Shown here in pieces: positions 25,178-33,649 of a stretch of 46,480 nt of DNA (its first letter is position 1; each line of letters begins with the position of its first letter). Origin of the DNA: Oscillospiraceae bacterium (GTDB taxonomy: Bacteria > Bacillota > Clostridia > Oscillospirales > Ruminococcaceae); the NCBI GenBank assembly GCA_014799385.1, contig JAAVIC010000010.1:1-46480 (forward strand), given 5' to 3'. The notes beneath the pieces were generated by a model that ran no database searches, was not told where the DNA came from, and saw nothing but the letters and a program-made list of their open reading frames with translations. A program made the position numbers and the translations under genes.

Positions 25178-25495
25178 ATGGACAATATTGAAGACATTCT
25201 CCGTGCGCTGACGGAGGACAGCGATTCGGATTCCGAAGATATATCCGAAACGTCTGACAGCGGCTCGGGGGACGGCGGTCTGTTTTCGGGACTGGACCCC
25301 GAAATGCTGATAAAGCTGCTTTCGGTGTTTGAAGCGCTGAATCAGCCCAGCGACAGCGAACGGTTTCTATTGGCTCTCAAGCCGCTGCTGCGCGAGGAGA
25401 ACCGTCCGAAAATCGACTCTGCATTGAGAATGATGAAGCTGTTTTCGGTACTGCCGCTGCTGCGTGATGGCGGATTTCTGAACAAACTGTTGTAA
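25178..25495 (+). CDS. Small acidic conserved protein, unknown function
   Basis: 105 residues. The first 45 are low-complexity and very acidic (EDSDSDSEDISETSDSGSGD). The rest is helical and leucine-rich: DPEMLIKLLSVFEALN, FLLALKPLLREENRPKIDSA, LRMMKLFSVLPLLRDGG. The ATG has GGGAGGTGAG upstream. It lies between two other small genes. The acidic head plus amphipathic tail suggests a protein-interaction role, which is inference only. Confidence 0.7.
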   Translation: MDNIEDILRALTEDSDSDSEDISETSDSGSGDGGLFSGLDPEMLIKLLSVFEALNQPSDSERFLLALKPLLREENRPKIDSALRMMKLFSVLPLLRDGGFLNKLL

Positions 25496-25511
25496 GGAAA
25501 GGGGGATTCAA

Positions 25512-25811
25512 ATGGTGTGGAACTCGGCGCAAACGCCGCTGTACCAATCTGTAAAAGCGCATAACGAAAGGGGCTTCGCGGATTCGGAGCGTCACAGGGA
25601 AAAGTGCCCAAAGTCACAAGCAAAGGCACAATGCTCCGAGAAGCAATCCTCTGCGCCGCGTAAGCCCGCGCACGAACAGACGGCGAATCCCACGAAACCG
25701 CACGGAATCGACCGCGATATGCTGTTGATTCTGATGGTGATTTTCATACTTCAAAGCGAAAAAGCAGACAACGGATTGATCCTCGCTCTGCTTCTTACGA
25801 TGATTATGTAA
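25512..25811 (+). CDS. Small membrane protein, unknown function
   Basis: 99 residues. A hydrophilic, basic N-terminal two-thirds is followed by a hydrophobic C-terminal part: DRDMLLILMVIFILQSEKAD and GLILALLLTMIM, two short membrane segments split by a charged turn. ATG with AAAGGGGG upstream. It ends the group of three small genes. Function unknown. Confidence 0.65.
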   Translation: MVWNSAQTPLYQSVKAHNERGFADSERHREKCPKSQAKAQCSEKQSSAPRKPAHEQTANPTKPHGIDRDMLLILMVIFILQSEKADNGLILALLLTMIM

Positions 25812-25883
25812 AGCAGACCGCATAAAATAATGCCGATTTTATTGAAATCGGCAAAATTTCACGAAATTTTCGGCGATTGGGGC

Positions 25884-25912
25884 TTGAAATTCCCCGAAAA
25901 ATATGTTATAAT
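25884..25912 (+). promoter_or_regulatory. cysE-cysS operon promoter
   Basis: TTGAAA (25884-25889), 17-nt spacer, TATAAT (25907-25912). The start site near 25919 gives an unusually long, hairpin-filled leader of about 290 nt before cysE. Confidence 0.75.
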
Positions 25913-25944
25913 AAGATGTTAGTGATGATAGAATTTGGGACGCA

Positions 25945-26180
25945 GTTTTTGCGTATTTTGCGCGCAGCGCAAAATACGCAAAAAAGTGCGCAGTTTGGCA
26001 CAAACAGGATGTTTGTGCTGTTGCCCCAAAAGGCGCGACACGATGCCGCGGGGTGACTGCCAAAGCGAGGCACGATGCCGAGCATTAAAGGCAGTCACTT
26101 CGGCACGGATGCCGCCAACATAGGGCAACAGGTTACAACGCTCCGCGCCGTAGGCGCGGCAAGCGTTGTCCAAACAGGGG
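25945..26180 (+). repeat. Multi-hairpin leader of cysE
   Basis: Successive pairings: GCGTATTTTGCGC/GCGCAAAATACGC (about 25951-25981), CACAAACA/TGTTTGTG (about 25999-26018), GTGACTGCC (about 26055) with GGCAGTCAC (about 26090), and GCCGCGC-type pairing near 26140-26160. Part of it (GCGCAGTTT, GCCCCAAAAGGC, CACGATGCCGC) resembles the inner cargo of the tyrS palindrome (GCGCAGTCGCCCCAAGACGGC). No T-box motif, although cysE/cysS leaders in relatives often carry one. No ORF is supported in 25812-26211. Confidence 0.55.
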
Positions 26181-26211
26181 AAAGCCTTATTAATTGTGAG
26201 GGCGTATATCG

Positions 26212-26889
26212 ATGTTTGACAAGCTAAAAGAGGAAATCGCGTCCATAAAAGCCCGCGATCCCGCCGTGCGAAGCGCGTGGGAGGTCATCTTCCTGTACCC
26301 ATCGTTTAAGGCGGTGAGAAGCTATCGCATAGCGCACTGGTTTCACGAGCGCGGGCATTTCTTTATCGCGCGGTGGATTTCTCAACATTCGCGCCATAAA
26401 ACGGGGATTGAAATTCACCCGGGCGCAAAAATAGGAAAAGGTCTGTTTATCGACCATGGCGCAGGCGTTGTAATCGGCGAAACCACCGAAATCGGCGACA
26501 ACTGCACACTGTATCAGAACGTAACTCTCGGCGGTACGGGAAAAGACCTCGGAAAGCGTCACCCCACCCTCGGAAACAACGTTATGGTCGGCGCGGGCGC
26601 AAGGGTTCTCGGACCGTTCAAAATCGGCGATAACTCCAAAATTGCCGCCAATGCCGTGGTTCTGGAGGAGGTTCCGCCCAATTGTACGGCGGTGGGCGTT
26701 CCCGCGAGAATCGTTCGTATAAACGGCGTCCGCGTGAATAACAGCGACCTCGACCAGGTTCATATTCCCGACCCCGTGTCGCAGCTTATCTGCGAGCAGC
26801 AAATGCAGATCGACAGGCTCACCAACGAACTTAGGGAACTTAAAAAGCGGCTCACCGCAGACGATATTCAAGATAACCACATTCGGTGA
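26212..26889 (+). CDS. cysE: Serine O-acetyltransferase
   Basis: 225 residues. It acetylates serine with acetyl-CoA to give O-acetylserine, the substrate for cysteine synthesis. A helical N-terminal part (AVRSAWEVIFLYPSFKAVRSYR) precedes a left-handed beta-helix of hexapeptide repeats (about 62-165). The conserved GIEIHPGAKIG, DHGAGVVIGET and TLGGTGKD are present. The C-terminal tail after residue 185 is longer than in short forms. ATG 26212 has GAGGG upstream. It is followed by cysS with a 52-nt gap, so cysteine supply and its tRNA charging are linked. Confidence 0.93.
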   Translation: MFDKLKEEIASIKARDPAVRSAWEVIFLYPSFKAVRSYRIAHWFHERGHFFIARWISQHSRHKTGIEIHPGAKIGKGLFIDHGAGVVIGETTEIGDNCTLYQNVTLGGTGKDLGKRHPTLGNNVMVGAGARVLGPFKIGDNSKIAANAVVLEEVPPNCTAVGVPARIVRINGVRVNNSDLDQVHIPDPVSQLICEQQMQIDRLTNELRELKKRLTADDIQDNHIR

Positions 26890-26941
26890 ACCAACTGTTC
26901 ACGTTATACATAATTATAACCGAAAAAACGGAGGAAAAGCA

Positions 26942-28333
26942 ATGCAAATCTACAACACAATGACAAGACGAAAGGAAGAGCTTGTTCCCATAACTCCCGG
27001 CACGGTGAAAATCTACTGCTGCGGACCGACGGTATACAACCTGATTCACATCGGCAATGCCCGCGCGCTGTGCGTGTTTGACACGCTGCGGCGGTATCTG
27101 GAGTTCCGTGGATACAAGGTGTTCTATGTGCAGAACTTCACCGATGTGGACGATAAAATCATCAGAAAAGCCAACGAGCTTGGCAAAACCGCCTCGGAGG
27201 TTTCCGAGAACGCAATCAAGGAGTACTTCACGGACGCGCAGGGACTGAACGTCCGCGCCGCCGATGTTCACCCGAAAGTTACCGAGAATATGGAAATCAT
27301 CATTGATATTGTCAAGACGCTTGTAGACAAGGGTTACGCGTATGAGGCGGACGGCGATGTGTACTTTGAAGCGTCCAAATTTCCCGAATACGGAAAGCTG
27401 TCGCACCAGCCTCTGGACGACCTTAAAGCGGGCGCGAGAATCGAGGTCGGCGAGAAAAAGCGCGACCCGATGGATTTCGCGGTGTGGAAAGCCGCTAAGC
27501 CCGGCGAGCCGTATTGGGATTCGCCGTTTGGCAAGGGGCGTCCCGGTTGGCATATCGAGTGCTCGGCGATGTCGCGGCATTACATCGGCGACACGATCGA
27601 TATTCACGGCGGCGGAAGCGACCTGATTTTTCCGCACCACGAAAACGAGATCGCCCAGAGCGAATGTGCGACCGGCTGTGCGCTTGCCAATATCTGGATG
27701 CACAACGGAATGCTGAACGTGGACAACAAAAAGATGTCCAAATCCGCGGGAAACTTCTTCCTCGTGCGTGATATGGCGGAAAAATTCGGCTATGAGCCGA
27801 TTCGGTTTATGCTCCTCTCCGTGCATTACCGCGGACAGCTCAACTACACAATAGAGGTAATCGAGAGCTGCAAGGCGGCTCTGACGCGGCTGTACACCTG
27901 CCGCGACGCGATGAACAGAGCGTTGGAATCCGCGAAAGACGGCGAACCCTCGGCGGCGGCTCTTGAGGTTGTAAAATCCGCGCGGGACGCATTCGTTACC
28001 GCGATGGATGATGATTTCAACACGGCGGACGGAATCTCGGCGGTGTTCGAGCTGGTAAGAAAAATCAATACCGCGCTCTCCTCCCCGGAGGTTACAAAGG
28101 GTGATGTGAAAACATATCTTGATGAGTTCAACGCTCTGACGGGCGTTCTCGGGCTGATGTACGGCAAAACGGACGATGAGATACCCGCCGAGGTCACGGA
28201 GCTTATCGAACAGCGCAAGGCGGCGCGCAAGGCAAAGGATTTCGCGCTGGCGGACGAGCTTCGTGATAAAATCACCGCGCTGGGCTACATTGTCGAGGAA
28301 ACTCGCCAAGGCACGGTCGTAAAGAAAGCGTAA
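26942..28333 (+). CDS. cysS: Cysteinyl-tRNA synthetase
   Basis: A 463-residue class I aminoacyl-tRNA synthetase. The Zn-binding CCGPTVYN (from residue 26) overlaps the HIGH-type motif HIGNAR (36-41). GRPGWHIECSAM and HHENEIAQSE supply further Zn/cysteine ligands, and KMSKS lies near residue 265. Length is normal. The ATG follows CGGAGG. It lies in the order cysE-cysS and is followed after 12 nt by three cyclophilin-type lipoproteins on the same strand. Confidence 0.97.
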   Translation: MQIYNTMTRRKEELVPITPGTVKIYCCGPTVYNLIHIGNARALCVFDTLRRYLEFRGYKVFYVQNFTDVDDKIIRKANELGKTASEVSENAIKEYFTDAQGLNVRAADVHPKVTENMEIIIDIVKTLVDKGYAYEADGDVYFEASKFPEYGKLSHQPLDDLKAGARIEVGEKKRDPMDFAVWKAAKPGEPYWDSPFGKGRPGWHIECSAMSRHYIGDTIDIHGGGSDLIFPHHENEIAQSECATGCALANIWMHNGMLNVDNKKMSKSAGNFFLVRDMAEKFGYEPIRFMLLSVHYRGQLNYTIEVIESCKAALTRLYTCRDAMNRALESAKDGEPSAAALEVVKSARDAFVTAMDDDFNTADGISAVFELVRKINTALSSPEVTKGDVKTYLDEFNALTGVLGLMYGKTDDEIPAEVTELIEQRKAARKAKDFALADELRDKITALGYIVEETRQGTVVKKA

Positions 28334-28345
28334 GGTGGTGTGTTT

Positions 28346-29161
28346 TTGAGGAAGTTTACAGCCGCGATTCTGGCGGCAGTATTAGCGATAACGCTGACGG
28401 GGTGCAGGTCTCGTAAATACGGACTGGAAAAGTACGATTTCGGCGAGATGACTATGGAATTTCCACAGCTTCAGACCCCGAAACCCGGAGATACCATTGC
28501 GATAATCGACACCGATATGGGCGAGATACGCGTGAAATTATTCCCCGAATACGCGCCGAATACCGTGGAAAAGTTCGTAAATCTCGCGAAAGAGGGGAAA
28601 TACGATAATATCCCCATTCCAACGGTTTACCCCGATACTCTGTTCCTGACGGCGGGATATTCGCTTGGGGACGGCAAATTCACCGGACTTGAAAGCGAAA
28701 GCGAATTGATTGAAAATGAGCTTTCCGCCGAGATATGGCCGTTCCGCGGGGCTTTGATGTCCTATTCCGAAGTGGAGGGAAAAAGCGACGCGCGGTGGTT
28801 TATGTGCAACGTGGACAGGGAAAACCTCACAAAGTCCGCGATTGACGAGCTTAAGGGCAACAGTTGGAAGTTCAGCGAGGAAGAAACGCAGAACAAGGTG
28901 AATACGCTGCTCGACAAGTTTTACGAGTACGGCGGTGTGTTCGGTTTCGCGGGACAGGCTACCGTATTCGGGCAAACATATAAGGGTTTTGACGTGGTAG
29001 AAAAACTCACAAATATCCCCGCAGATTCGGAAACGGGGCTTGTGACCGAGATTCATCACATCAAAAGCGTGAAGATATCCGAGTTCAAATCGGGTGACGA
29101 GGTTGAGGATTTTCCGCCGTATGTTCACGAGGAATCCGAAAATAACAGCTCCACACAATAA
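28346..29161 (+). CDS. Cyclophilin-type lipoprotein 1 (divergent)
   Basis: About 271 residues with lipoprotein signal and lipobox LTGC near residue 20, so anchored outside the membrane. The cyclophilin-like domain (about 50-250) keeps IIDTDMGEIRVKLFPEYAPNTVEKFVNLA but lacks the GGSxxGDGTGG-type loop seen in the next two copies, so isomerase activity is uncertain. TTG 28346 is preferred: AGGTGG lies 7 nt before it, while the GTG at 28340 is too close. First of three tandem paralogues downstream of cysS. Confidence 0.82.
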   Translation: MRKFTAAILAAVLAITLTGCRSRKYGLEKYDFGEMTMEFPQLQTPKPGDTIAIIDTDMGEIRVKLFPEYAPNTVEKFVNLAKEGKYDNIPIPTVYPDTLFLTAGYSLGDGKFTGLESESELIENELSAEIWPFRGALMSYSEVEGKSDARWFMCNVDRENLTKSAIDELKGNSWKFSEEETQNKVNTLLDKFYEYGGVFGFAGQATVFGQTYKGFDVVEKLTNIPADSETGLVTEIHHIKSVKISEFKSGDEVEDFPPYVHEESENNSSTQ

Positions 29162-29181
29162 CAGAAAGGATTTTGATAACT

Positions 29182-30192
29182 ATGAAAACAAGTAAAAAAG
29201 CTCTGATTTGCGGTATTCTGGCGGCGGTTTCGCTGCTCGCCGCATGCGATAATTCCACAAACTCGGGTGATTCGGAAATCTCGACTCCAGGAAATTCCGT
29301 AAGTTCTCCCTCTTCCACGGACAGCACAAGCTCCGGGGAAACGAGTATTCCCGCCGATGAAGAGGTTGGTATCACAAGCTCCAAGCCGCGTGAGATTGAC
29401 GGTTTTACGGGCAATGTCGAAGCCGTTTCCCCGAAAGAGGGCGACCTTATCGCGACCTTTGAAATCGAGGATTACGGCACGATAAAGGCGGTGCTGTTCC
29501 CCGAGGCGGCTCCGTTGGGTGTGGAGAACTTCCAAAAGCTCTGCGATTCGGGATATTACAAGGGTCTGAAAATCCACCGCGTACTGAAAGACTTTATGAT
29601 TCAGGGCGGCTCGCTGAACGGTAACGGAACGGGCGGTGACGCGTTGGTGGAAGACGGAAAATTCGGGATTGAAACCGCTCAGAACGCGCGGCATTTCTAC
29701 GGCGCGCTGTGCTACGCAAACGCGGCGGGAATGAATACCACGCAGTTCTATATCGTGAACAACAAAACACCTGTAGACTTGAAAAGTGAGTATGACATTG
29801 ATAAAGGAAAAGCCAATATTGATGAGGGCAAGGCAGTAATAAAGGAATATCTGGATAACGGAGATTCGGCAACGGCGGAAGCTATTCGTCAAGAGGTTCA
29901 AACCTCTCAGAACCGACTCGATATGATTGAGGGCGCAACGGACGAAATCATCAAGAAATACACCGAAGAGGGCGGCGTGTATTATCTTGACGGCAATTAC
30001 ACCGTTTTCGGTCAGGTATTTGAGGGATTTGATGTTCTGGACGCGCTTTCGGAAGTGATGGTCGGCAGCAACGGAAACGGCTCAAATCCCGAAATATCCA
30101 AGCCCGTTGTTCCAATCATTATCAAGGACGTTACGGTTACGGTTTATGGTACGGAAACCGCGGGCAGTTCCGAGCCTGCTGATGAGCAATAA
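29182..30192 (+). CDS. Cyclophilin-type peptidyl-prolyl isomerase lipoprotein 2
   Basis: 336 residues. Signal peptide with lipobox LAAC, Ser/Thr-rich linker to about 75, then a cyclophilin domain. ENFQKLCDSGYYKGLKIHRV, FMIQGGSLNGNGTGG, RHFYGALCYANAAGMNTTQF and YTVFGQVFEGFDVLDAL keep the active-site pattern. An insert of about 50 lysine- and glutamate-rich residues between the strands is predicted coiled. Probably folds exported proteins at the cell surface. ATG 29182 follows AGAAAGGA. Second of three tandem paralogues. Confidence 0.9.
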   Translation: MKTSKKALICGILAAVSLLAACDNSTNSGDSEISTPGNSVSSPSSTDSTSSGETSIPADEEVGITSSKPREIDGFTGNVEAVSPKEGDLIATFEIEDYGTIKAVLFPEAAPLGVENFQKLCDSGYYKGLKIHRVLKDFMIQGGSLNGNGTGGDALVEDGKFGIETAQNARHFYGALCYANAAGMNTTQFYIVNNKTPVDLKSEYDIDKGKANIDEGKAVIKEYLDNGDSATAEAIRQEVQTSQNRLDMIEGATDEIIKKYTEEGGVYYLDGNYTVFGQVFEGFDVLDALSEVMVGSNGNGSNPEISKPVVPIIIKDVTVTVYGTETAGSSEPADEQ

Positions 30193-30217
30193 ATCAATAA
30201 AACGGGGGTAAATCATT

Positions 30218-31078
30218 ATGAAACTGAAAAATGTTTTTCCGTGTATTGGATTGGCGATGTGCCTGCTGTTTACCGGGTGCAAAGGCAGCGGAGAGCCGGG
30301 AAATATCGGCACAGAGCTGACGTTTAAGGACGGCGACAAAATTGCCGAGATAACCATTGAGGGCTATGGAACAATGAAAGCAAAGCTGTTCTCAGATATT
30401 GCGCCGACCGGTGTGGATAACTTCATTAAACTTGCCGAACAGGGTTACTATGACGGGCTGAAGATCCACCGTGTAATGAAAGACGGGTGCATTCAGGGCG
30501 GCTCGCTGAACGGCGATGGAACGGGCGGCGAGGCTGCTGTCGGAACAGACGGCACATTCCCGATTGAAACGAGCGTCAACGCGCGGAATTTCTACGGCGC
30601 GCTGGGATACGCAAACGTAAATGGTGAGAATACCACGCAATTCTACATCGTGAACTGCAAAAAGCAGACCGACCTTGCGAAGATCTCTTCCGAAAAGGCT
30701 CTTGAGAGGGCGGCGGAATTCGCCTCCGACAAGGAGGGTCTTGAGGAGAGCGACCCGAAATACGCGCAGCTCACCGCGCAGGAAACATACTACAAAAACC
30801 TCGCGGAGATGGTTTCCAAAGCGACCGAGAAAGTAACCGAGAAATACGCGACAACGGGCGGCTATCCCTTGTGGGACGGCGGTTATACCGTATTTGGGCA
30901 GATTTTCGAGGGATTTGACGTATTAGATAGCATTTCGGAATCAAATGTGACTATGAATAATCTCGGCGAGATTTCGCGCCCGACAGATGACATAATCATT
31001 GAATCCGTAAAGATCACGGAATACAAAACCCCCGAGCCTGAACCCGAGGAAACCACATCCACCAAGAAGAAAAAGTAA
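30218..31078 (+). CDS. Cyclophilin-type peptidyl-prolyl isomerase lipoprotein 3
   Basis: 286 residues. Lipobox LFTGC near residue 20, a short linker, then the same cyclophilin domain. DNFIKLAEQGYYDGLKIHRV, CIQGGSLNGDGTGG, RNFYGALGYANVNGENTTQF and YTVFGQIFEGFDVLDSI match copy 2 closely. It has a charged helical insert of about 50 residues at the same place as copy 2 and a lysine-rich end (STKKKK). Closest to copy 2, so it arose by tandem duplication. The operon ends at the terminator at 31086-31119. Confidence 0.9.
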   Translation: MKLKNVFPCIGLAMCLLFTGCKGSGEPGNIGTELTFKDGDKIAEITIEGYGTMKAKLFSDIAPTGVDNFIKLAEQGYYDGLKIHRVMKDGCIQGGSLNGDGTGGEAAVGTDGTFPIETSVNARNFYGALGYANVNGENTTQFYIVNCKKQTDLAKISSEKALERAAEFASDKEGLEESDPKYAQLTAQETYYKNLAEMVSKATEKVTEKYATTGGYPLWDGGYTVFGQIFEGFDVLDSISESNVTMNNLGEISRPTDDIIIESVKITEYKTPEPEPEETTSTKKKK

Positions 31079-31083
31079 ATAAT

Positions 31084-31123
31084 CCGAATCGCGGCAATGT
31101 ATTAGCATTGCCGCGATTCTTAA
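31084..31123. terminator. Terminator of the cysE-cysS-PPIase operon
   Basis: A perfect 14-bp stem, GAATCGCGGCAATG (31086-31099) with CATTGCCGCGATTC (31106-31119), loop TATTAG. The T-run is short, but stem strength makes it the likely end of the operon, and it may also serve the convergent minus-strand gene. Confidence 0.7.
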
Positions 31124-31178
31124 TCGGTATTGGTCAAAAATAACAAACGCGTTTGGGAGGAGGCTTATTGTCATTCCC

Positions 31179-31553
31179 TCATTTCATAAGTTCGTCCGAG
31201 AGACGTATTATCTCGGGAGCGAGCTTTTCTCTCTGCTTTTTGGTGACAACATTATAAATCGGATAGGCGGCAATAATGCCGAAGATTCCGACAACGCCGA
31301 TGATGATTCCCGGAACAAAAAAATCGCTGCCGCCAACCATACACATACTCATTCCCGTGCCCATTACGAGCACGCTGACAATTCCCACTATCAGCGAAAT
31401 TACCGTGCCGGGCTTGGTAACGCTCTTGTCCAGGCGGCGGAGCTGCTCCATTTTGTCCTCCTGCTTTTCGGGCTCGGTGTATTTATCGCGTATCTTTTTT
31501 ATTTCCTCCTGCTGCGACGCGGAGTATGTGTAATTAAATGTTTCCTGGCTCAT
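31179..31553 (-). CDS. Small membrane protein with GMSMCM...PGIIIG motif
   Basis: 124 residues. A charged N-terminal region (QQEEIKKIRDKY, KMEQLRRLDKSV) precedes two membrane segments (TVISLIVGIVSVLVMGTGMSM and VPGIIIGVVGIFGIIAAY) and a basic tail. The helix pair GTGMSMCM...PGIIIGVVGI is also found twice in the 34690 gene, so the two genes share a building block. It lies last in the two-component cluster and overlaps its upstream neighbour by 20 nt. Function unknown. Confidence 0.75.
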   Translation of the reverse strand: MSQETFNYTYSASQQEEIKKIRDKYTEPEKQEDKMEQLRRLDKSVTKPGTVISLIVGIVSVLVMGTGMSMCMVGGSDFFVPGIIIGVVGIFGIIAAYPIYNVVTKKQREKLAPEIIRLSDELMK

Positions 31554-32475
31554 TTTCGGTTTCTCCTTTCGTTGTGATTTGCAATCTTTTAAGCTGCCGT
31601 GCGGACTTCCAAAGCATAAACACCGCCATGGCTATTACTGTTAAGATAACCCCACCTCCGGTAAGACCTGTCATAAGCTGACGAAATTCCATATCATCAT
31701 CGGTGCCGAACTGCGCGAGCATTGCGGTTTCCAACGACAATATGGATACCATAGCCGCGACAAGATTTATCACCTTTGCCGCCGACAACAGCGGACTGCC
31801 GTGCTTTCTGAACTTGACAAGATTAATTACAGCGGTGATTACCGAATAAAACGAATAAGCTGCCATCGCGTAAATCAGCATTCCCGGATAGTCGAAACCT
31901 TTGTTTTGGAATACCATAAAAATTACGATACCCGCAAGTGCCTGGTTCATTATGAGCAGCATTATTCCGCATAACTTGTAACGCTTTAATTCGGTTTCCA
32001 TATTCATCATGGAATTTTTGTTTTTGTGGAGCAGAATAAATCGCATTACCGCCAAAAGAATATAGTAAACTGCAAGCGCTATAAACCAAACGGAACGGTA
32101 ATAAATTCCCGAAAACAGCTTCATACCTATATACAGGAAGTTGATAAGCAGCCCCCAATAAAGAGATAGCTCGGTGCGGAAGCGAACATCGCCGAAAAAG
32201 CGTTTCCCGAACGAGGTAGAGCGAAATTTTTTCATAAAAGAACTTTCCATTGCGTTATGTTTTGTTTTTCTCATAAATGAAATAAAACGCGGGAATCCCG
32301 TGACTGTTACCGTCAGCGCGTATGCCGAGGCGATATAAGAGATATATTGCAGCGCAGGAATTTCAATTTTCAAGACCGCAACCGCAAGCACAAAACCAAA
32401 TCCGAATAATGCTATGAGTACCGTAGGCAGCGGCGCAAGAAAAAATATTTTACGGAGTATTTCCTTAAATTTCAT
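31534..32475 (-). CDS. Multi-pass membrane protein of the two-component cluster
   Basis: 313 residues with about eight membrane segments in pairs, separated by positively charged loops (FPRFISFMRKTKHNAMESSF, KRFFGDVRFRTELSLYWGLL). No enzyme motif is visible. It lies just after the histidine kinase and overlaps the next small membrane gene by 20 nt. The ATG has AAGGAG, which is the end of the palindrome at 32498-32580. It could be a sensory or transport partner of the kinase, but this rests only on position. Confidence 0.7.
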   Translation of the reverse strand: MKFKEILRKIFFLAPLPTVLIALFGFGFVLAVAVLKIEIPALQYISYIASAYALTVTVTGFPRFISFMRKTKHNAMESSFMKKFRSTSFGKRFFGDVRFRTELSLYWGLLINFLYIGMKLFSGIYYRSVWFIALAVYYILLAVMRFILLHKNKNSMMNMETELKRYKLCGIMLLIMNQALAGIVIFMVFQNKGFDYPGMLIYAMAAYSFYSVITAVINLVKFRKHGSPLLSAAKVINLVAAMVSILSLETAMLAQFGTDDDMEFRQLMTGLTGGGVILTVIAMAVFMLWKSARQLKRLQITTKGETENEPGNI

Positions 32476-32497
32476 TCGCTTTTCTCCTTATTAAAAA

Positions 32498-32580
32498 GCA
32501 ATTCGCAAAGCGGCTCACTTCGTTCGCCTAGCCGAGCATACTCACTCCGCTTCGTTCGCACGCTCGCTTTTGCGAATTGC
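32498..32580 (-). repeat. Modular palindrome overlapping the kinase 3' end
   Basis: The outer stem GCAATTCGCAAA (32498-32509) pairs with TTTGCGAATTGC (32569-32580). The inside holds GAACGAAGTGAGC and CTAGCCGAGC, motifs shared with the copies at 8845 and 38814. On the minus strand its first part is translated as the last 17 residues of the kinase, and its TAG supplies the stop. Its tail TTTTTAATAAGGAG is the ribosome site of the next gene. Confidence 0.7.
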
Positions 32581-33649
32581 ATGACAATCTTACCGTAAAA
32601 GTACTGCCTTTTCCAAGCTCGCTGGTGACGGAAATTTCGCCGCCGACTATATCCGCGATACGCTTGACGAGCGCAAGTCCCAAGCCGTTTCCCTGCGTTG
32701 CGTGAGAGGTATCGCCCTGATAGAATTTCTCGAAAATATGCTGTCCGACTTCTGGGCTTATTCCACAGCCCGTATCGCTTACTTGCACGACCGCAAATTC
32801 TTCGTCCGTTTTAAGTGTGAGTGAGACCTTTCCGCCCGGTTCGGTGAATTTCATCGCGTTTGAAAAAAGATTGTTCCACACCAATGTCAACAATTCCGGG
32901 TCGGATTCTATAATCACACCGTCCACGATGTCAGTATCAATGTCGATGTTCTTTTTCTCCCAAGTGCTTTCAAATCCCAACAAACATTCACAAAGCTGTT
33001 CGCCGAGGTCGTAAGTCTGCTTTTCGGGAAAAATCTGCTGATTTTCAAGCCGATTGAGCTTCAAAATATTCGTTATCAGATCGGCAAGCCGCCGCGATGA
33101 GGCGGTTACGGTTTTCGCGTATTCGATACGCTGTTCCTCCGGAAGATCGGGTTGTTGAAGCATTGTTCCGTAGTTTTGGATAACCGAAAGCGGCGTTTTC
33201 AGCTCGTGTGAAACATTCGCGATAAAGTCCGTGCGGAGAGTTTCAATTCCCGACAGTTCTTCCGCCATTCGATTGAAGTAATCTATTATGACATTAAATC
33301 CCATGCTGTTGTCAAAGCCTTTAATGGGCTTGATACGCACAGAAAAATCGCCGTTCATAATTTTTTCAGCTGCTCTCACGATATATCGAACGGGTCTTGT
33401 AACAGCAAACCAATGCCGCACCTCGTCAATAACGGTAAACAACAGGCTTATCAGTATAACGTTCCCGAACGTCAGCTTCGCGGCAAGCTCAACGTTTTCT
33501 TTAGTGAGATCGATCTCCGTACTGCTTTGAAACGTGAAAAGGAATAGCAGCATACAGCAGGTAACGACAAACGAAATGATCAGGAAAAAAGTCACAAACC
33601 GCCTTGCGGCATACAGCACACGGGCAGCGGTCGGCGTGGCGTGCTTCAC
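32528..33649 (-). CDS. Sensor histidine kinase
   Basis: 373 residues. Two membrane helices (about 19-41 and 60-75) bracket a very short extracytoplasmic loop (about 18 residues). HAMP follows (about 78-135), then the H-box FIANVSHELKTPLS with phosphorylated His148, and the ATPase domain with N-box NNLFSNAMKF, DTGCGIS and GNGLGLALVKRI. The short loop suggests membrane-stress sensing or input from a membrane partner. The domain ends at TFTVRLS; the last 17 residues are encoded by a palindromic repeat. It overlaps the regulator stop by four bases. Confidence 0.92.
   Translation of the reverse strand: MKHATPTAARVLYAARRFVTFFLIISFVVTCCMLLFLFTFQSSTEIDLTKENVELAAKLTFGNVILISLLFTVIDEVRHWFAVTRPVRYIVRAAEKIMNGDFSVRIKPIKGFDNSMGFNVIIDYFNRMAEELSGIETLRTDFIANVSHELKTPLSVIQNYGTMLQQPDLPEEQRIEYAKTVTASSRRLADLITNILKLNRLENQQIFPEKQTYDLGEQLCECLLGFESTWEKKNIDIDTDIVDGVIIESDPELLTLVWNNLFSNAMKFTEPGGKVSLTLKTDEEFAVVQVSDTGCGISPEVGQHIFEKFYQGDTSHATQGNGLGLALVKRIADIVGGEISVTSELGKGSTFTVRLSCNSQKRACERSGVSMLG

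Noticed and set aside
25812-26211. T-box before cysE
   Set aside because: No AGGTGG-ACC-CG core and no matching terminator pair, unlike the clear case before tyrS.
26852-28309. Long minus-strand frame opposite cysS
   Set aside because: Shadow of cysS; no promoter, ribosome site or recognisable domain.
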